From an uncultured Rickettsiaceae bacterium (GTDB lineage Bacteria > Pseudomonadota > Alphaproteobacteria > Rickettsiales > Rickettsiaceae): a stretch of 41,332 nt of DNA. The notes below the pieces were generated by a model that was given only the letters and a program-made list of their open reading frames with translations, ran no database searches and was not told the DNA's origin. The stretch covers positions 1-41,332 of the forward strand of contig CAJQOD010000012.1 of NCBI GenBank assembly GCA_905479865.1, in the 5' to 3' direction. Numbering within the stretch: position 1 is the first letter of the stretch; every line of letters starts with the position of its first letter. Positions 1-7,588 of this stretch are shown here, piece after piece. A program made the position numbers and the translations under genes.

Positions 1-473
1 AGGTAAAAACGAATGACGAGAGAGCAAAGTTTGAATTGGCACTGACCAAGGCGGCAATAGACCGAGATATGCCAGTCTTTGGTATATGTAACGGTCTGCA
101 GGTAATCAATATTTTGTTTGGTGGCACATTAATTCAGCATATACCAGATAGTCACTCAAGTGATATTAATCACGAACAGCCTGCGCCAAAGCATGTTCCA
201 ACTCATAGAGTTATTCTTGAAGAAGGTACATTACTTTCGAAATTGTCCGGATCGAATGATATTGAGGTCAATACCACGCACCACCAGGCAATAGATAAGG
301 TAGGAGCTGGGCTGACCATATCTGCCAGAGCCCCGGATGGCATCATTGAAGCTATTGAGTCTGCAAACCATAGATTTCTTGTAGGCGTACAATGGCATTC
401 GGAGTACCAAAATACAGAACTTGACTCAAACCTGTTCAAAAGATTAGTTGAAGAGAGTGCCAAGGTTGTATAA
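1..473 (+). CDS. Class I glutamine amidotransferase-like / peptidase C26 family hydrolase (3' part only)
   Basis: This is the C-terminal part of a gamma-glutamyl hydrolase-type protein of the PuuD/peptidase C26 family, which cleaves gamma-glutamyl bonds. The reading frame is open to the left edge, from base 3, so the true start lies outside the window; the TTG at 36 is internal. The nucleophile elbow GICNG supplies the catalytic cysteine. Near the end, GVQWHSEYQ supplies the His and Glu of the triad. The position of the His-x-Glu about 25 residues before the stop fits the family. hemB follows after 23 bases on the same strand, so the two may be cotranscribed. The substrate cannot be told from this fragment: gamma-glutamyl-GABA or another gamma-glutamyl amide is possible. 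Confidence 0.85.
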   Translation, partial: VKTNDERAKFELALTKAAIDRDMPVFGICNGLQVINILFGGTLIQHIPDSHSSDINHEQPAPKHVPTHRVILEEGTLLSKLSGSNDIEVNTTHHQAIDKVGAGLTISARAPDGIIEAIESANHRFLVGVQWHSEYQNTELDSNLFKRLVEESAKVV

Positions 474-496
474 TATCAACATTATACAAATTAATC

Positions 497-1483
497 ATGC
501 AAGCTTATATGTACCCGATAGTAAGATTAAGACGCAATAGACGTACTCAATGGCTAAGGGATCTAACTTCTGAAACCAGGCTGGCTCCAGAAGATTTGAT
601 TCTTCCAGTTTTTGTTATCGAAGGAGAAAATCAAAGACAGGCTATCAAAACCATGCCCGGAGTTTTTCGTCAATCTATAGATCAGCTATTGCTCACCGCT
701 AAAGAAGCCGAAAAAAGAGGAATAAAAGCTATTGCATTATTTCCATCTGTAGAAGCTGATTTAAAGTCGGAGGATGCGGATGAGGCATATAATCTGGATA
801 ACCTTGTTTGCAGAGCAGTCAGAACCTTAAAAAATGCAGACTTATCCATTGGGATAATCTGTGATGTTGCACTTGATCCTTATACAATTCACGGTCATGA
901 CGGAGTATTGGTTGATGGAGATGTTGATAATGATGAAACCATTGAAGCATTATCCAATCAGGCACTGGTTTTAGCAAAAGCAGGAGTAGATATCGTAGCT
1001 CCCTCTGACATGATGGATGGAAGAATTATGGCAATCAGGGAAGATCTTGACAATGCCGGTTTCATCAACGTAAATATTCTAGCCTATGCTGCAAAGTATA
1101 ATTCCAGCTTTTATGGACCATTTAGGGATGCTGTAGGGAGCGATCAGAACAAATATTTGTGTAAGGCAACCTATCAGATGGATATTCGAAATACTAAAGA
1201 GGCCATGCGTGAGATTGAACATGATATTGAAGAAGGTGCTGATATGATCATGGTTAAGCCTGGAATGCCTTTTTTGGATATTATAAGTGAAGCATCCCAG
1301 AGCTTTAATGCACATATTCTTGCCTATCAGGTCAGTGGTGAATATGCGATGATTAAGTTTGCCGCAGAAAATGGCGCACTTGATTGGAAAAAATCAATTA
1401 TTGAATCGTTAATCTGCTTTAAACGTGCAGGAGCATCAGCGATATTCACTTATGCGGCTCTGGAAGTAGCTGCAATGCTTTAA
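497..1483 (+). CDS. hemB: Delta-aminolevulinic acid dehydratase (porphobilinogen synthase)
   Basis: HemB condenses two 5-aminolevulinate molecules into porphobilinogen, an early cytoplasmic step of haem synthesis. The 328-residue length is normal. The two active-site lysines are seen at K200 (AAKYNSSFYGPFRDA) and K254 (MVKPGMPFLD). In the metal-site loop (residues 122-136) the zinc-binding cysteines of the E. coli type are replaced by Asp at 123, 127 and 135, the pattern of Mg-dependent alphaproteobacterial and Pseudomonas enzymes. ATG 497 is taken as the start; ATG 509 (MYPIVRLRR) is an equally plausible start. The SCO1 gene follows after 22 bases, and haem and cytochrome oxidase assembly are related tasks. 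Confidence 0.97.
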   Translation: MQAYMYPIVRLRRNRRTQWLRDLTSETRLAPEDLILPVFVIEGENQRQAIKTMPGVFRQSIDQLLLTAKEAEKRGIKAIALFPSVEADLKSEDADEAYNLDNLVCRAVRTLKNADLSIGIICDVALDPYTIHGHDGVLVDGDVDNDETIEALSNQALVLAKAGVDIVAPSDMMDGRIMAIREDLDNAGFINVNILAYAAKYNSSFYGPFRDAVGSDQNKYLCKATYQMDIRNTKEAMREIEHDIEEGADMIMVKPGMPFLDIISEASQSFNAHILAYQVSGEYAMIKFAAENGALDWKKSIIESLICFKRAGASAIFTYAALEVAAML

Positions 1484-1505
1484 ATTAATTCATTAATTAA
1501 GAACT

Positions 1506-2141
1506 ATGTACAACAATCAAAAATCATCCAGTAAAGTTACAAAAATAATTATTGCCTTGAGTATAATCATTGCGGCAATATCACTGTACATCCTGCTTGT
1601 TATTGAACTACCAGATAAACCACTTGCAGGGCAAGGTGGCGCTCCGGAAGAAAATGTTCCCATAGGTGGTGATTTCATCCTGACAGACCATAACGGTAAC
1701 GAGTTTAACAACGCTATGATGAAAGGCAAACTTAGCCTGGTGTATTTTGGCTTTACTTTTTGTCCGGATATTTGCCCGACATCATTACAAAAATTGACTC
1801 ATGTACTTTCTACCCTGGACAAGTATCAGATTGATGTTTTACCAATTTTTATCACTGTTGACCCAGCAAGAGATACACCGGCTCTACTGAAAGAATATTT
1901 AAATCATTTTCACCCCAAATTTGTCGGGTTAACGGGGTCTGCAGAAAAAATAAAGGAAGTTGCCGATTTGTATAAAGTTTTTTATGCAATTGCAGAAGGC
2001 GCAACCAGGAAAGATGACAAATATATGCTGGATCATTCATCTTTTGTCTATCTAATGGATAAGAATGGTAAGTATATGAAGCATTTCTATATGAGTTCTA
2101 CGCCCGAGGAAATAATCGAATATATACGGATTAATAAATAG
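1506..2141 (+). CDS. SCO1/SenC/PrrC family copper-binding protein
   Basis: SCO proteins are membrane-anchored thioredoxin-fold proteins that deliver copper to the CuA site of cytochrome c oxidase subunit II or keep its cysteines reduced. The 211-residue protein has one N-terminal membrane segment (about residues 13-33) and then a periplasmic domain. The copper ligands are visible: C86 and C90 in FCPDIC, and H177 in LDHSSF. FGFTFCPDICPTSL and VDPARDTP are family signatures. It lies 22 bases behind hemB on the same strand. No oxidase subunit gene is in the window. Confidence 0.95.
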   Translation: MYNNQKSSSKVTKIIIALSIIIAAISLYILLVIELPDKPLAGQGGAPEENVPIGGDFILTDHNGNEFNNAMMKGKLSLVYFGFTFCPDICPTSLQKLTHVLSTLDKYQIDVLPIFITVDPARDTPALLKEYLNHFHPKFVGLTGSAEKIKEVADLYKVFYAIAEGATRKDDKYMLDHSSFVYLMDKNGKYMKHFYMSSTPEEIIEYIRINK

Positions 2142-2238
2142 CCATATACGATTGTATAAGTTCTTAATAAGGCTAGTATTTAGCGTAGTATACATAACTT
2201 TTCAGTGCAGGCTAGGTAAGCCCAAGGCTTTAATGAAC

Positions 2239-2267
2239 TTGATCAAATGTAACATTTAGTATATCAT
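2239..2267 (+). promoter_or_regulatory. Probable sigma-70 promoter of tRNA-Ser
   Basis: A TTGATC -35-like hexamer (2239-2244), a 17-base spacer and a TATCAT -10-like hexamer (2262-2267) lie immediately before the tRNA. The predicted start is about 2274, four bases before the mature 5' end. Sequence match only. Confidence 0.55.
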
Positions 2268-2277
2268 CCGCATTCTT

Positions 2278-2367
2278 GGAGAGGTGGCCGAGTGGTTTAA
2301 GGCGCCCGCTTGGAAAGCGTGTTCACGAGCAATCGTGACGAGGGTTCGAATCCCTTCCTCTCCTCCA
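2278..2367 (+). tRNA. tRNA-Ser (anticodon GGA)
   Basis: This is a class II tRNA of 90 bases including an encoded CCA. The acceptor stem GGAGAGG (2278-2284) pairs with CCTCTCC (2357-2363). The anticodon loop 2310-2316 carries GGA at 2312-2314. The long variable arm folds as TCACG/CGTGA, and the T arm is GAGGG-TTCGAAT-CCCTT. Two oddities: the second pair of the anticodon stem is a C-T mismatch (2306 with 2320), and the discriminator base is T (2364) rather than the G usual for bacterial tRNA-Ser. It decodes UCC and UCU codons. A damaged copy of its 3' end follows 100 bases downstream. Confidence 0.93.
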
Positions 2368-2368
2368 T

Positions 2369-2436
2369 AAACTAAAATAATATAGAGTGCAAGGACATAA
2401 GCGAAGCATACCTTGTAGTCTATATTATTTTAGTTT
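2369..2436. repeat. 26-bp-arm palindromic element after tRNA-Ser
   Basis: The left arm (2369-2394) and right arm (2411-2436) are inverted repeats matching at 24 of 26 positions, with a 16-base loop containing GCGAAGC. The structure starts one base after the tRNA CCA. It has no U-run like an intrinsic terminator, though it could stabilise or terminate the tRNA transcript. It resembles in style, not in sequence, the palindromic elements at 8304 and 22351. Confidence 0.8.
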
Positions 2437-2467
2437 AAAGTAGAGAGATTTATGAGAACCCGGTAAA

Positions 2468-2516
2468 GAGGGTTCGAGGCGCAGCCCGGCGAAGCTGCAT
2501 CCCTTCCTCTCCTCCA
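2468..2516 (+). repeat. Duplicated tRNA-Ser 3' end interrupted by a 21-bp insertion
   Basis: Bases 2468-2477 and 2499-2516 repeat the last 28 bases of tRNA-Ser exactly (2340-2367: T arm, acceptor 3' strand and CCA). A 21-base GC-rich insert (2478-2498) sits inside the T-loop. The insert has complementary ends GCAGC and GCTGC, so it can form a small hairpin. No acceptor or anticodon part is present, so this is not a functional tRNA. It could be an attachment-site relic of an integrated element or a duplication made by a small mobile palindrome. Confidence 0.8.
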
Positions 2517-2592
2517 CCAATTTTCATTAATTTTTTTAAAGGTAAAATTCAGTTACAATAAGTTTTATCGGCACCATCATGTATCTTAAAAA

Positions 2593-3573
2593 ACCTCAAC
2601 TCGGCGTAAGGGAATGATTTGCATTGTGGAAGAATCGTTGATTAATAGAGGGTTTGCGAGGTTTTAAAGTATATGCAGCAAGAGCAGCGAGCATGTTAGC
2701 CAGAAAATTATCTGGTTTTCGATGTCTGGAATGTTCAATTTGGCAAATAGATTTCAGTTGTTCAATCACTGTTTCTACAATGGATCTCTGTGCTAAAAGG
2801 TATTTCTCAAAGACAGATCTAGTAATTTTCTTCATATTGCTCTTGGTTTTTGTTATTATCGCAAGACCTTTGTCTGCAAGCTTTTGAGTCATCTCTTTAG
2901 AGATATATCCTTTATCACCACAGCCAATTCCCTTCAAACCTTTAAACAAAGTTTCCATCGGTTTGCGGTCATCTACGTTACCTTGAGTCAGGCAAAATGA
3001 CATTATCTCGCCCTGATGATTTATTACTAAATGCAACTTAAATCCAAAGAACCAACCCATTGAACTTCTTCCTCTTTTGGCTATATCATTGAACACCTTA
3101 TGCCTATGAATTCTCTGATTACGACAAACTTTTAGAGTAGTAGAATCAATATAATACATTCCTGTTTCTGTGCCAGACTTATACTTCATATATACCGCCA
3201 AAGCCGGTATTACACATGATTTTAATTCAAGAAATCGGTTATAACTCAGGAACTGGGGAAAATAAGCTGTCAAATGTTTTACAACACATTCATGGTAATA
3301 ATCCTTGAATGTTCGGTAATGACTTAAATGGAATAAAATAAGGATAGTCATTATTTCGCTAGCCGATAAACGGCAAGATCGGATTCTTTGGCGTTTTGGG
3401 TTGGGTAATATGTATTGTGATTCTTTTGTATAAAACTCCTTGCAAAAATCATCAATTTCGCAGAATATATCTTCTATGGGTGCAAGCATTTTAACCTCCA
3501 ATGTTAGTTGCTTGTACCTTACTATATACGTTTTCCTGATACTTCAAAACTCTACCTTATGTCGAGCTGAGGT
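2593..3573 (-). mobile_element. IS982-family insertion sequence
   Basis: A 981-bp element bounded by imperfect inverted repeats of about 19 bp: ACCTCAACTCGGCGTAAGG at 2593 and the complement of CCTTATGTCGAGCTGAGGT ending at 3573 (16 of 19 matches). It contains one transposase gene on the minus strand. The stop codon of the gene lies inside the left terminal repeat. No clear target-site duplication is visible at the ends, which suggests an old insertion or a later rearrangement. Confidence 0.85.
2596..3489 (-). CDS. IS982 family transposase
   Basis: This 297-residue DDE transposase is complete, close to the usual 290-300 residues of IS982 enzymes. Candidate catalytic acidic residues lie in YYIDSTTLKVC, GNVDDRKPM and RSIVETVIEQLK, in the order expected for the DDE core. 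The start is set at ATG 3489 because GGAGG lies about six bases upstream; the reading frame opens a little earlier at a TTG (3501) without such a site. The gene fills the space between the terminal repeats and has no visible frameshift, so the element may still be active. The nearby tRNA-Ser duplication suggests a general insertion hot spot. Confidence 0.92.
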   Translation of the reverse strand: MLAPIEDIFCEIDDFCKEFYTKESQYILPNPKRQRIRSCRLSASEIMTILILFHLSHYRTFKDYYHECVVKHLTAYFPQFLSYNRFLELKSCVIPALAVYMKYKSGTETGMYYIDSTTLKVCRNQRIHRHKVFNDIAKRGRSSMGWFFGFKLHLVINHQGEIMSFCLTQGNVDDRKPMETLFKGLKGIGCGDKGYISKEMTQKLADKGLAIITKTKSNMKKITRSVFEKYLLAQRSIVETVIEQLKSICQIEHSRHRKPDNFLANMLAALAAYTLKPRKPSINQRFFHNANHSLTPS

Positions 3574-3616
3574 AATTGTAGGCTTATTCCTTATCCTAAA
3601 TTCGCATTAATAGTAT
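3566..3616 (+). repeat. Short dispersed repeat beside the IS right end (partner at 31717-31767)
   Basis: The stretch CTTATTCCTTATCCTAAATT and its flanks recur with small differences at 31717-31767. The copy begins at the right end of the IS982 element and runs past it. It may be a target-repeat family into which the IS inserted, or a remnant of a related element end. Alignment by eye only. Confidence 0.45.
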
Positions 3617-3628
3617 TATAGATATTGG

Positions 3629-4144
3629 TTATGACGGTTCTTTTGTTGCAAGTGTAATATGAAATTTAAACCCCTGTAAAAATTTTGGTAAATCATATTT
3701 TTGTCTAAGTTCTTCTAATTCCGGACTTTCTACCTCAAGTACATAATATCTTATACTCTTAGACCCAACCAACTTTAATTTGTTAATTGTAAAATGAAAA
3801 TTTTTATTTATTTCCATAATATTAAGATGTTGTGATTCTGTTTTATTGATAACGCTGACATGTGCTCCAATGCTTTCAGAAGTCCGAAAATAAGGTGGCT
3901 CTTGGGCGTTATCATCAAATTCTTGAATGATAGGGTATAATTTATGAATATATTCATCATCTAATTTAAGATACATATACCCCTTCTTTTCTTTAAGAAC
4001 TCCTATTTTGGGAAGCTCATCTGCTTCTTTTAATATAGAAACATTAATAGCATGAAATTCAGTAGCGCAGGAAGATACTGAAATTACAGCTAATAATAAT
4101 AATCCTATTTTCAGCGTATAAAATATATTATTTGCAATCTTCAT
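3629..4144 (-). CDS. Putative 2H phosphoesterase-like lipoprotein
   Basis: I do not recognise a named gene. The 171-residue protein starts at ATG 4144, preceded by AGGGAGAA; a longer frame begins at 4174. It has an N-terminal hydrophobic segment and a lipobox ending VSSC (C26), so it should be a lipoprotein anchored outside the cytoplasm. Two H-x-S/T motifs are visible, H95-V-S97 in GAHVSVI and H162-I-T164 in FHITLAT, each in a beta-strand-like context. Paired H-x-T/S motifs define the 2H superfamily (RNA ligase T and cyclic phosphodiesterase-like enzymes). The spacing of 67 residues is within the range of that fold. A secreted or periplasmic 2H enzyme is unusual, and the substrate is unknown. 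It stands alone, 106 bases from the next gene. Confidence 0.7.
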   Translation of the reverse strand: MKIANNIFYTLKIGLLLLAVISVSSCATEFHAINVSILKEADELPKIGVLKEKKGYMYLKLDDEYIHKLYPIIQEFDDNAQEPPYFRTSESIGAHVSVINKTESQHLNIMEINKNFHFTINKLKLVGSKSIRYYVLEVESPELEELRQKYDLPKFLQGFKFHITLATKEPS

Positions 4145-4250
4145 TAATTTCTCCCTATCTATAAGCATCTGCAATAATGTTCACAATATTCTCTGTATTT
4201 TCTTATAATAAATTATTGATACAGAATTGCGGCAAAACCAAAAATTTGCG

Positions 4251-5711
4251 TTAACAACTAATGCGCATTAAAAACTTTACTGTTTTTTGCATAAACGGAC
4301 TGAAAATCTTATCTTTAAAATAGCTACCGGCGGCTTTCTTACTAATTTCTGACAATGTAGGATAAGGCACGATCAGGCTGGCAATTGCCGATATTTTCAG
4401 ATTATTCTGAACTGCAAGCACCCACGGTACTATCATTTCCCCTGCTCCACTTGCCATTATCGTAACTCCGAGGATATTTCCGCCAGGAGAAACCAGCACT
4501 TTTATTTTCCCGTTGGTTTTATGTTCGGCCTGCGCACGATCATTTTCAGACAAATCCATAGACAGGATTTTATGACTAATTTTTTGTTCAAGTAATTCAG
4601 ATTCAGTAAATCCGACATGAGCGATCTCAGGGTCGGTATAAGTTACCCATGGAATTTGAATAGTTTTGACGGTGGAACGTAACCTAAAAATCGAATTCCG
4701 AATTACCAAACCGGCATGATAACCGGCAACATGAGTGAATTGATATCCACCAATACAGTCGCCTATAGCAAATACTCTTTTATTGGAAGTACGCAAAAAT
4801 CTGTCCACTGTAATACCTCTTGGGGTTGAATCAATGCCAGCTTCTTCCAGGTTTAATGAAGATAGATTAGGCCTCCTGCCGGCAGCAACTAGCAACTGGC
4901 TAGCTTTAGCAGAATATTTTTTACCATTAAGCTTATAGTGAATTTCCATTTCACGACCAGATTTTTTAATTTCAGTTATCAAAACTCCTTCCTTAAGTAC
5001 TACGCCTTCTTTCTTGATAGTACTCTTCAATTGACTGACAATTTCCGGATCATCTTTAGGAAGTGCGGTAAATGCTTCTAGTACCAGCACCTTACTACCC
5101 AACCTGGAAAATGATTGAGCTATCTCAATACCGATCGGACCACCGCCAATAACTACCAAATCTTTAGGCAAGGTTTTTAAGTCGAATATTGTCTCGTTCG
5201 TAAGGTATTTAACGCTATCAAGACCCGGTATATCCGGAACAAAGGCACTACTACCTGTAGAGATGATGAAACGCTTGGCTTTAATAAGTTGCTTACCGGC
5301 CTTTACAGTATCTGCGCTAACAAACTTTCCTTCAGCCTTTATCACCCTAACTCCTAAACTTTCAAACCTTTCTACTGAATCATTAGGAGCAATTGCTGCT
5401 ATCACATTCTTAATATGTGCTTGAACTTTCTTGAAATCTACTTTAGCAGACGACGCTTTCCAACCAAATTTTAAACCCCGCACATTCTCGTGAAAAGATT
5501 TTGCAGCAGCTATCAGGGCTTTTGACGGCACGCAACCATAATTCAGGCAATCACCGCCCATCTTACCTCTCTCTAGCAACATCACGCTTGCGCCCATTTG
5601 CACAGCGCCCGCTGCAAAAGAAAGTCCACCGGATCCTGCGCCGATAACACAAAAATCCGGTGTTAAAACGTTATTTTCTAATTCACGTTTTTTTAATTTA
5701 GGTGATGGCAT
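4251..5711 (-). CDS. Dihydrolipoamide dehydrogenase / mercuric reductase-like flavoprotein disulfide reductase
   Basis: A 486-residue class I pyridine nucleotide-disulfide oxidoreductase. It shows the FAD-binding GAGSGGLSFA near residue 25, the redox disulfide in GGDCLNYGCVPSKA, the NAD(P)-binding VVIGGGPIGIE, the second FAD motif VFAIGDC, and a C-terminal dimerisation domain with YPTLSEI. The conserved His-Pro pair of true lipoamide dehydrogenases before the C-terminus is not seen: the end reads YPTLSEISKKAAGSYF. A mercuric-reductase-like or other disulfide reductase is therefore as likely as the E3 subunit. The C-terminus lacks the Cys-Cys pair of MerA. Its start codon lies inside the end of the upstream small lipoprotein gene, which suggests translational coupling. 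Confidence 0.85.
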   Translation of the reverse strand: MPSPKLKKRELENNVLTPDFCVIGAGSGGLSFAAGAVQMGASVMLLERGKMGGDCLNYGCVPSKALIAAAKSFHENVRGLKFGWKASSAKVDFKKVQAHIKNVIAAIAPNDSVERFESLGVRVIKAEGKFVSADTVKAGKQLIKAKRFIISTGSSAFVPDIPGLDSVKYLTNETIFDLKTLPKDLVVIGGGPIGIEIAQSFSRLGSKVLVLEAFTALPKDDPEIVSQLKSTIKKEGVVLKEGVLITEIKKSGREMEIHYKLNGKKYSAKASQLLVAAGRRPNLSSLNLEEAGIDSTPRGITVDRFLRTSNKRVFAIGDCIGGYQFTHVAGYHAGLVIRNSIFRLRSTVKTIQIPWVTYTDPEIAHVGFTESELLEQKISHKILSMDLSENDRAQAEHKTNGKIKVLVSPGGNILGVTIMASGAGEMIVPWVLAVQNNLKISAIASLIVPYPTLSEISKKAAGSYFKDKIFSPFMQKTVKFLMRISC

Positions 5712-5877
5712 AATTCATATTAACCGGCCTGCGTACGCATGGGTTAATCCCATAAGTATGGTCATAAGCTTCAATTGAAACGCAAGGGCTTCTAATTTCA
5801 TAAGGCGCACTTGGTGTACAGGACAGAATTCCGAACAAAGATATGGCTAACAGAATATTCTTAATAGAAAATTTCAT
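5698..5877 (-). CDS. Small lipoprotein (59 residues), unknown function
   Basis: A short frame from ATG 5877 to TAA 5698 that overlaps the start of the flavoprotein gene by 14 bases in another frame. The product begins with a signal sequence and a lipobox, FGILSC (C20). The mature part is short and contains two cysteines, a YDHTYGINPC motif and a short basic stretch. Small lipoproteins of about this size with an unknown role (such as Pfam DUF2706) are described in Rickettsia, and this may be a relative; I cannot confirm that without a search. The overlap with the next gene and the clean signal peptide argue for a real gene. No strong ribosome-binding site is visible. Confidence 0.7.
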   Translation of the reverse strand: MKFSIKNILLAISLFGILSCTPSAPYEIRSPCVSIEAYDHTYGINPCVRRPVNMNYAIT

Positions 5878-6132
5878 AATGAATATTGCACCAATTACCG
5901 TTTATATTATTTGAGAGTAACCTAAATCCACTTTTCACTTCAAGAGCTTCAAGCCAGATACTTCTCTTCAGATTTAAAATACAATAAAAAGCGCAGATTT
6001 TGTTGCATTTGTGCATAATTTCAGCTGTCTGAAAGGGTTTTGTTGATCGATCCTACAGCTGTTAGAAGAAATACCTATAATTTTCACCCGAAAGTTATAC
6101 AATGAGGCTTATGCAATTTCTGCTGAAGCTTA

Positions 6133-6834
6133 ATGGAACCATTATATAAATCACTACAAGAATACATTAAATCTGGGGATTATTTCATCGATGCCAGACA
6201 TTGGTATAAGCACAAATACCTTCATCCTTTCTCTCAAAGATCGTTCATATTCATTTTAAGCATTATTATCTGTATTTTATTTTTAGGAGTTGTAGTTAAT
6301 ATCAGAGGTCTTTTTCCCTCAGTAATTCAGGTAAAATATTCTATTAATGCTGACTCTGCCTCCAATAAAACAGCGCAAATAATTCGTGCCAACCAGATAA
6401 AAAACGATCCTCTAGCTTCGGTCACAGATATTATACTCAGAAACTATGTCTCGACCAGAGAGAGCTATAATTATGATAATTTAAAAAAACAATTTATCTT
6501 TGTTAAAAATAATTCAACACGTATAGTCTTCCGCCGATTTTATAATTTCATGAATATTGACAACCCGTCTTCTCCGATAATGCTCTATCAAAAAACCATT
6601 CAGAGAACTGCGACTATAATCTCAGCAAAGTACCCCAGTCCGGCTAAAGCCATTATAAAATTTAACTCCACTGCACAAAATTCTGCCGGAGAAATTGTTG
6701 AAAATATGGTCTGGCAAGCCACAATTGACTACGAAGTTGATAAAATTGACCCTAATTTACCTAACGGTTCACGATTTCACTTCACAGTAACGGATTATCA
6801 GTTAAAACTATTAGAAGATAGAAGAAGCAAATAA
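6133..6834 (+). CDS. virB8: Type IV secretion system inner-membrane protein VirB8
   Basis: VirB8 is a bitopic inner-membrane assembly factor of P-type type IV secretion systems that contacts VirB9 and VirB10. The 233-residue protein has a short cytoplasmic N-terminus with the family-typical beginning, one membrane segment (about 37-56) and a periplasmic domain with an NTF2-like fold. Features of that domain include the stretch around ITNKYVSTRESY-like positions 109-118 and a C-terminal FTVTDYQL strand. virB9 follows after 3 bases. Rickettsiales carry more than one virB8-virB9 pair, and no virB10, virB11 or virD4 follows here, so this is probably one of the detached duplicate loci. Confidence 0.9.
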   Translation: MEPLYKSLQEYIKSGDYFIDARHWYKHKYLHPFSQRSFIFILSIIICILFLGVVVNIRGLFPSVIQVKYSINADSASNKTAQIIRANQIKNDPLASVTDIILRNYVSTRESYNYDNLKKQFIFVKNNSTRIVFRRFYNFMNIDNPSSPIMLYQKTIQRTATIISAKYPSPAKAIIKFNSTAQNSAGEIVENMVWQATIDYEVDKIDPNLPNGSRFHFTVTDYQLKLLEDRRSK

Positions 6835-6837
6835 AAT

Positions 6838-7584
6838 ATGAAAAAACTCATTACACTCGCGATTTTATTTTTTATTGCGCAATCTGCGCATGCTATCCGT
6901 GAATCAAGACCCACTCCAATTGATAGCCGGATTCGTGTAATGGTTTATAACCCCAATGACGTATTTAAATTCACCGGTTATTACGGCTACCAGGCAAGTA
7001 TTGAACTGGCTAAAGATGAAGAAGTAGTTAGTATTTCAATGGGAGACACTACATCCTGGCAAATTGTTCCAGCCGGTCATAGAATTTTTATCAAACCGAT
7101 GGAAGAAGATGCCACCACAAACATGACTCTTATTACCAACAAAAGGACATATTTCTTCGAACTATATGCAGAAGAAACTCTAGATATCAGAGATCCTGCA
7201 ATGGTCTTTAATGTAAAGTTCTTATATCCTGATGAAGATGAAGAAGAGCATATACGTACATTCTCAAGTGGCGCGACAGTTGGCCCGGATTTAAGTCATC
7301 CTGAAAAATTCAATTTCCACTATTCCATAAGCGGCAATGAAGAAATTGCTCCTATTAAAATTTTTGACGATGGAGAATTCACCTATCTTCAGTTCCGTGA
7401 TAAAAACAATGAAATTCCTGCTATCTTTGCAGTTGAAGACGACTTACGCGAATCAATGGTCAATTTCCGACTAGATCCAAATAACAGAAATATGGTAGTC
7501 ATTGAACAGGTTTTTCACAAACTAACACTTCGTGCCGGTAAAAAAATTGTCTGTATATTCAACGAGGCCTTTAAACCTTATTAA
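6838..7584 (+). CDS. virB9: Type IV secretion system protein VirB9
   Basis: VirB9 is part of the outer-membrane core complex with VirB7 and VirB10. The 248-residue product has a signal peptide (cleavage likely after SAHA). The N-terminal domain shows the typical DSRIRVMVYNPNDVF and GDTTSWQI motifs, and the C-terminal domain includes FDDGEFTYLQF and NNRNMVVI, which match the beta-sandwich that binds VirB7 and VirB10. Both domains are present, so it is a full-length copy. It is translated directly behind virB8, and the membrane-protein gene that follows begins inside or right at its end. Confidence 0.93.
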   Translation: MKKLITLAILFFIAQSAHAIRESRPTPIDSRIRVMVYNPNDVFKFTGYYGYQASIELAKDEEVVSISMGDTTSWQIVPAGHRIFIKPMEEDATTNMTLITNKRTYFFELYAEETLDIRDPAMVFNVKFLYPDEDEEEHIRTFSSGATVGPDLSHPEKFNFHYSISGNEEIAPIKIFDDGEFTYLQFRDKNNEIPAIFAVEDDLRESMVNFRLDPNNRNMVVIEQVFHKLTLRAGKKIVCIFNEAFKPY

Positions 7585-7588
7585 TCAC

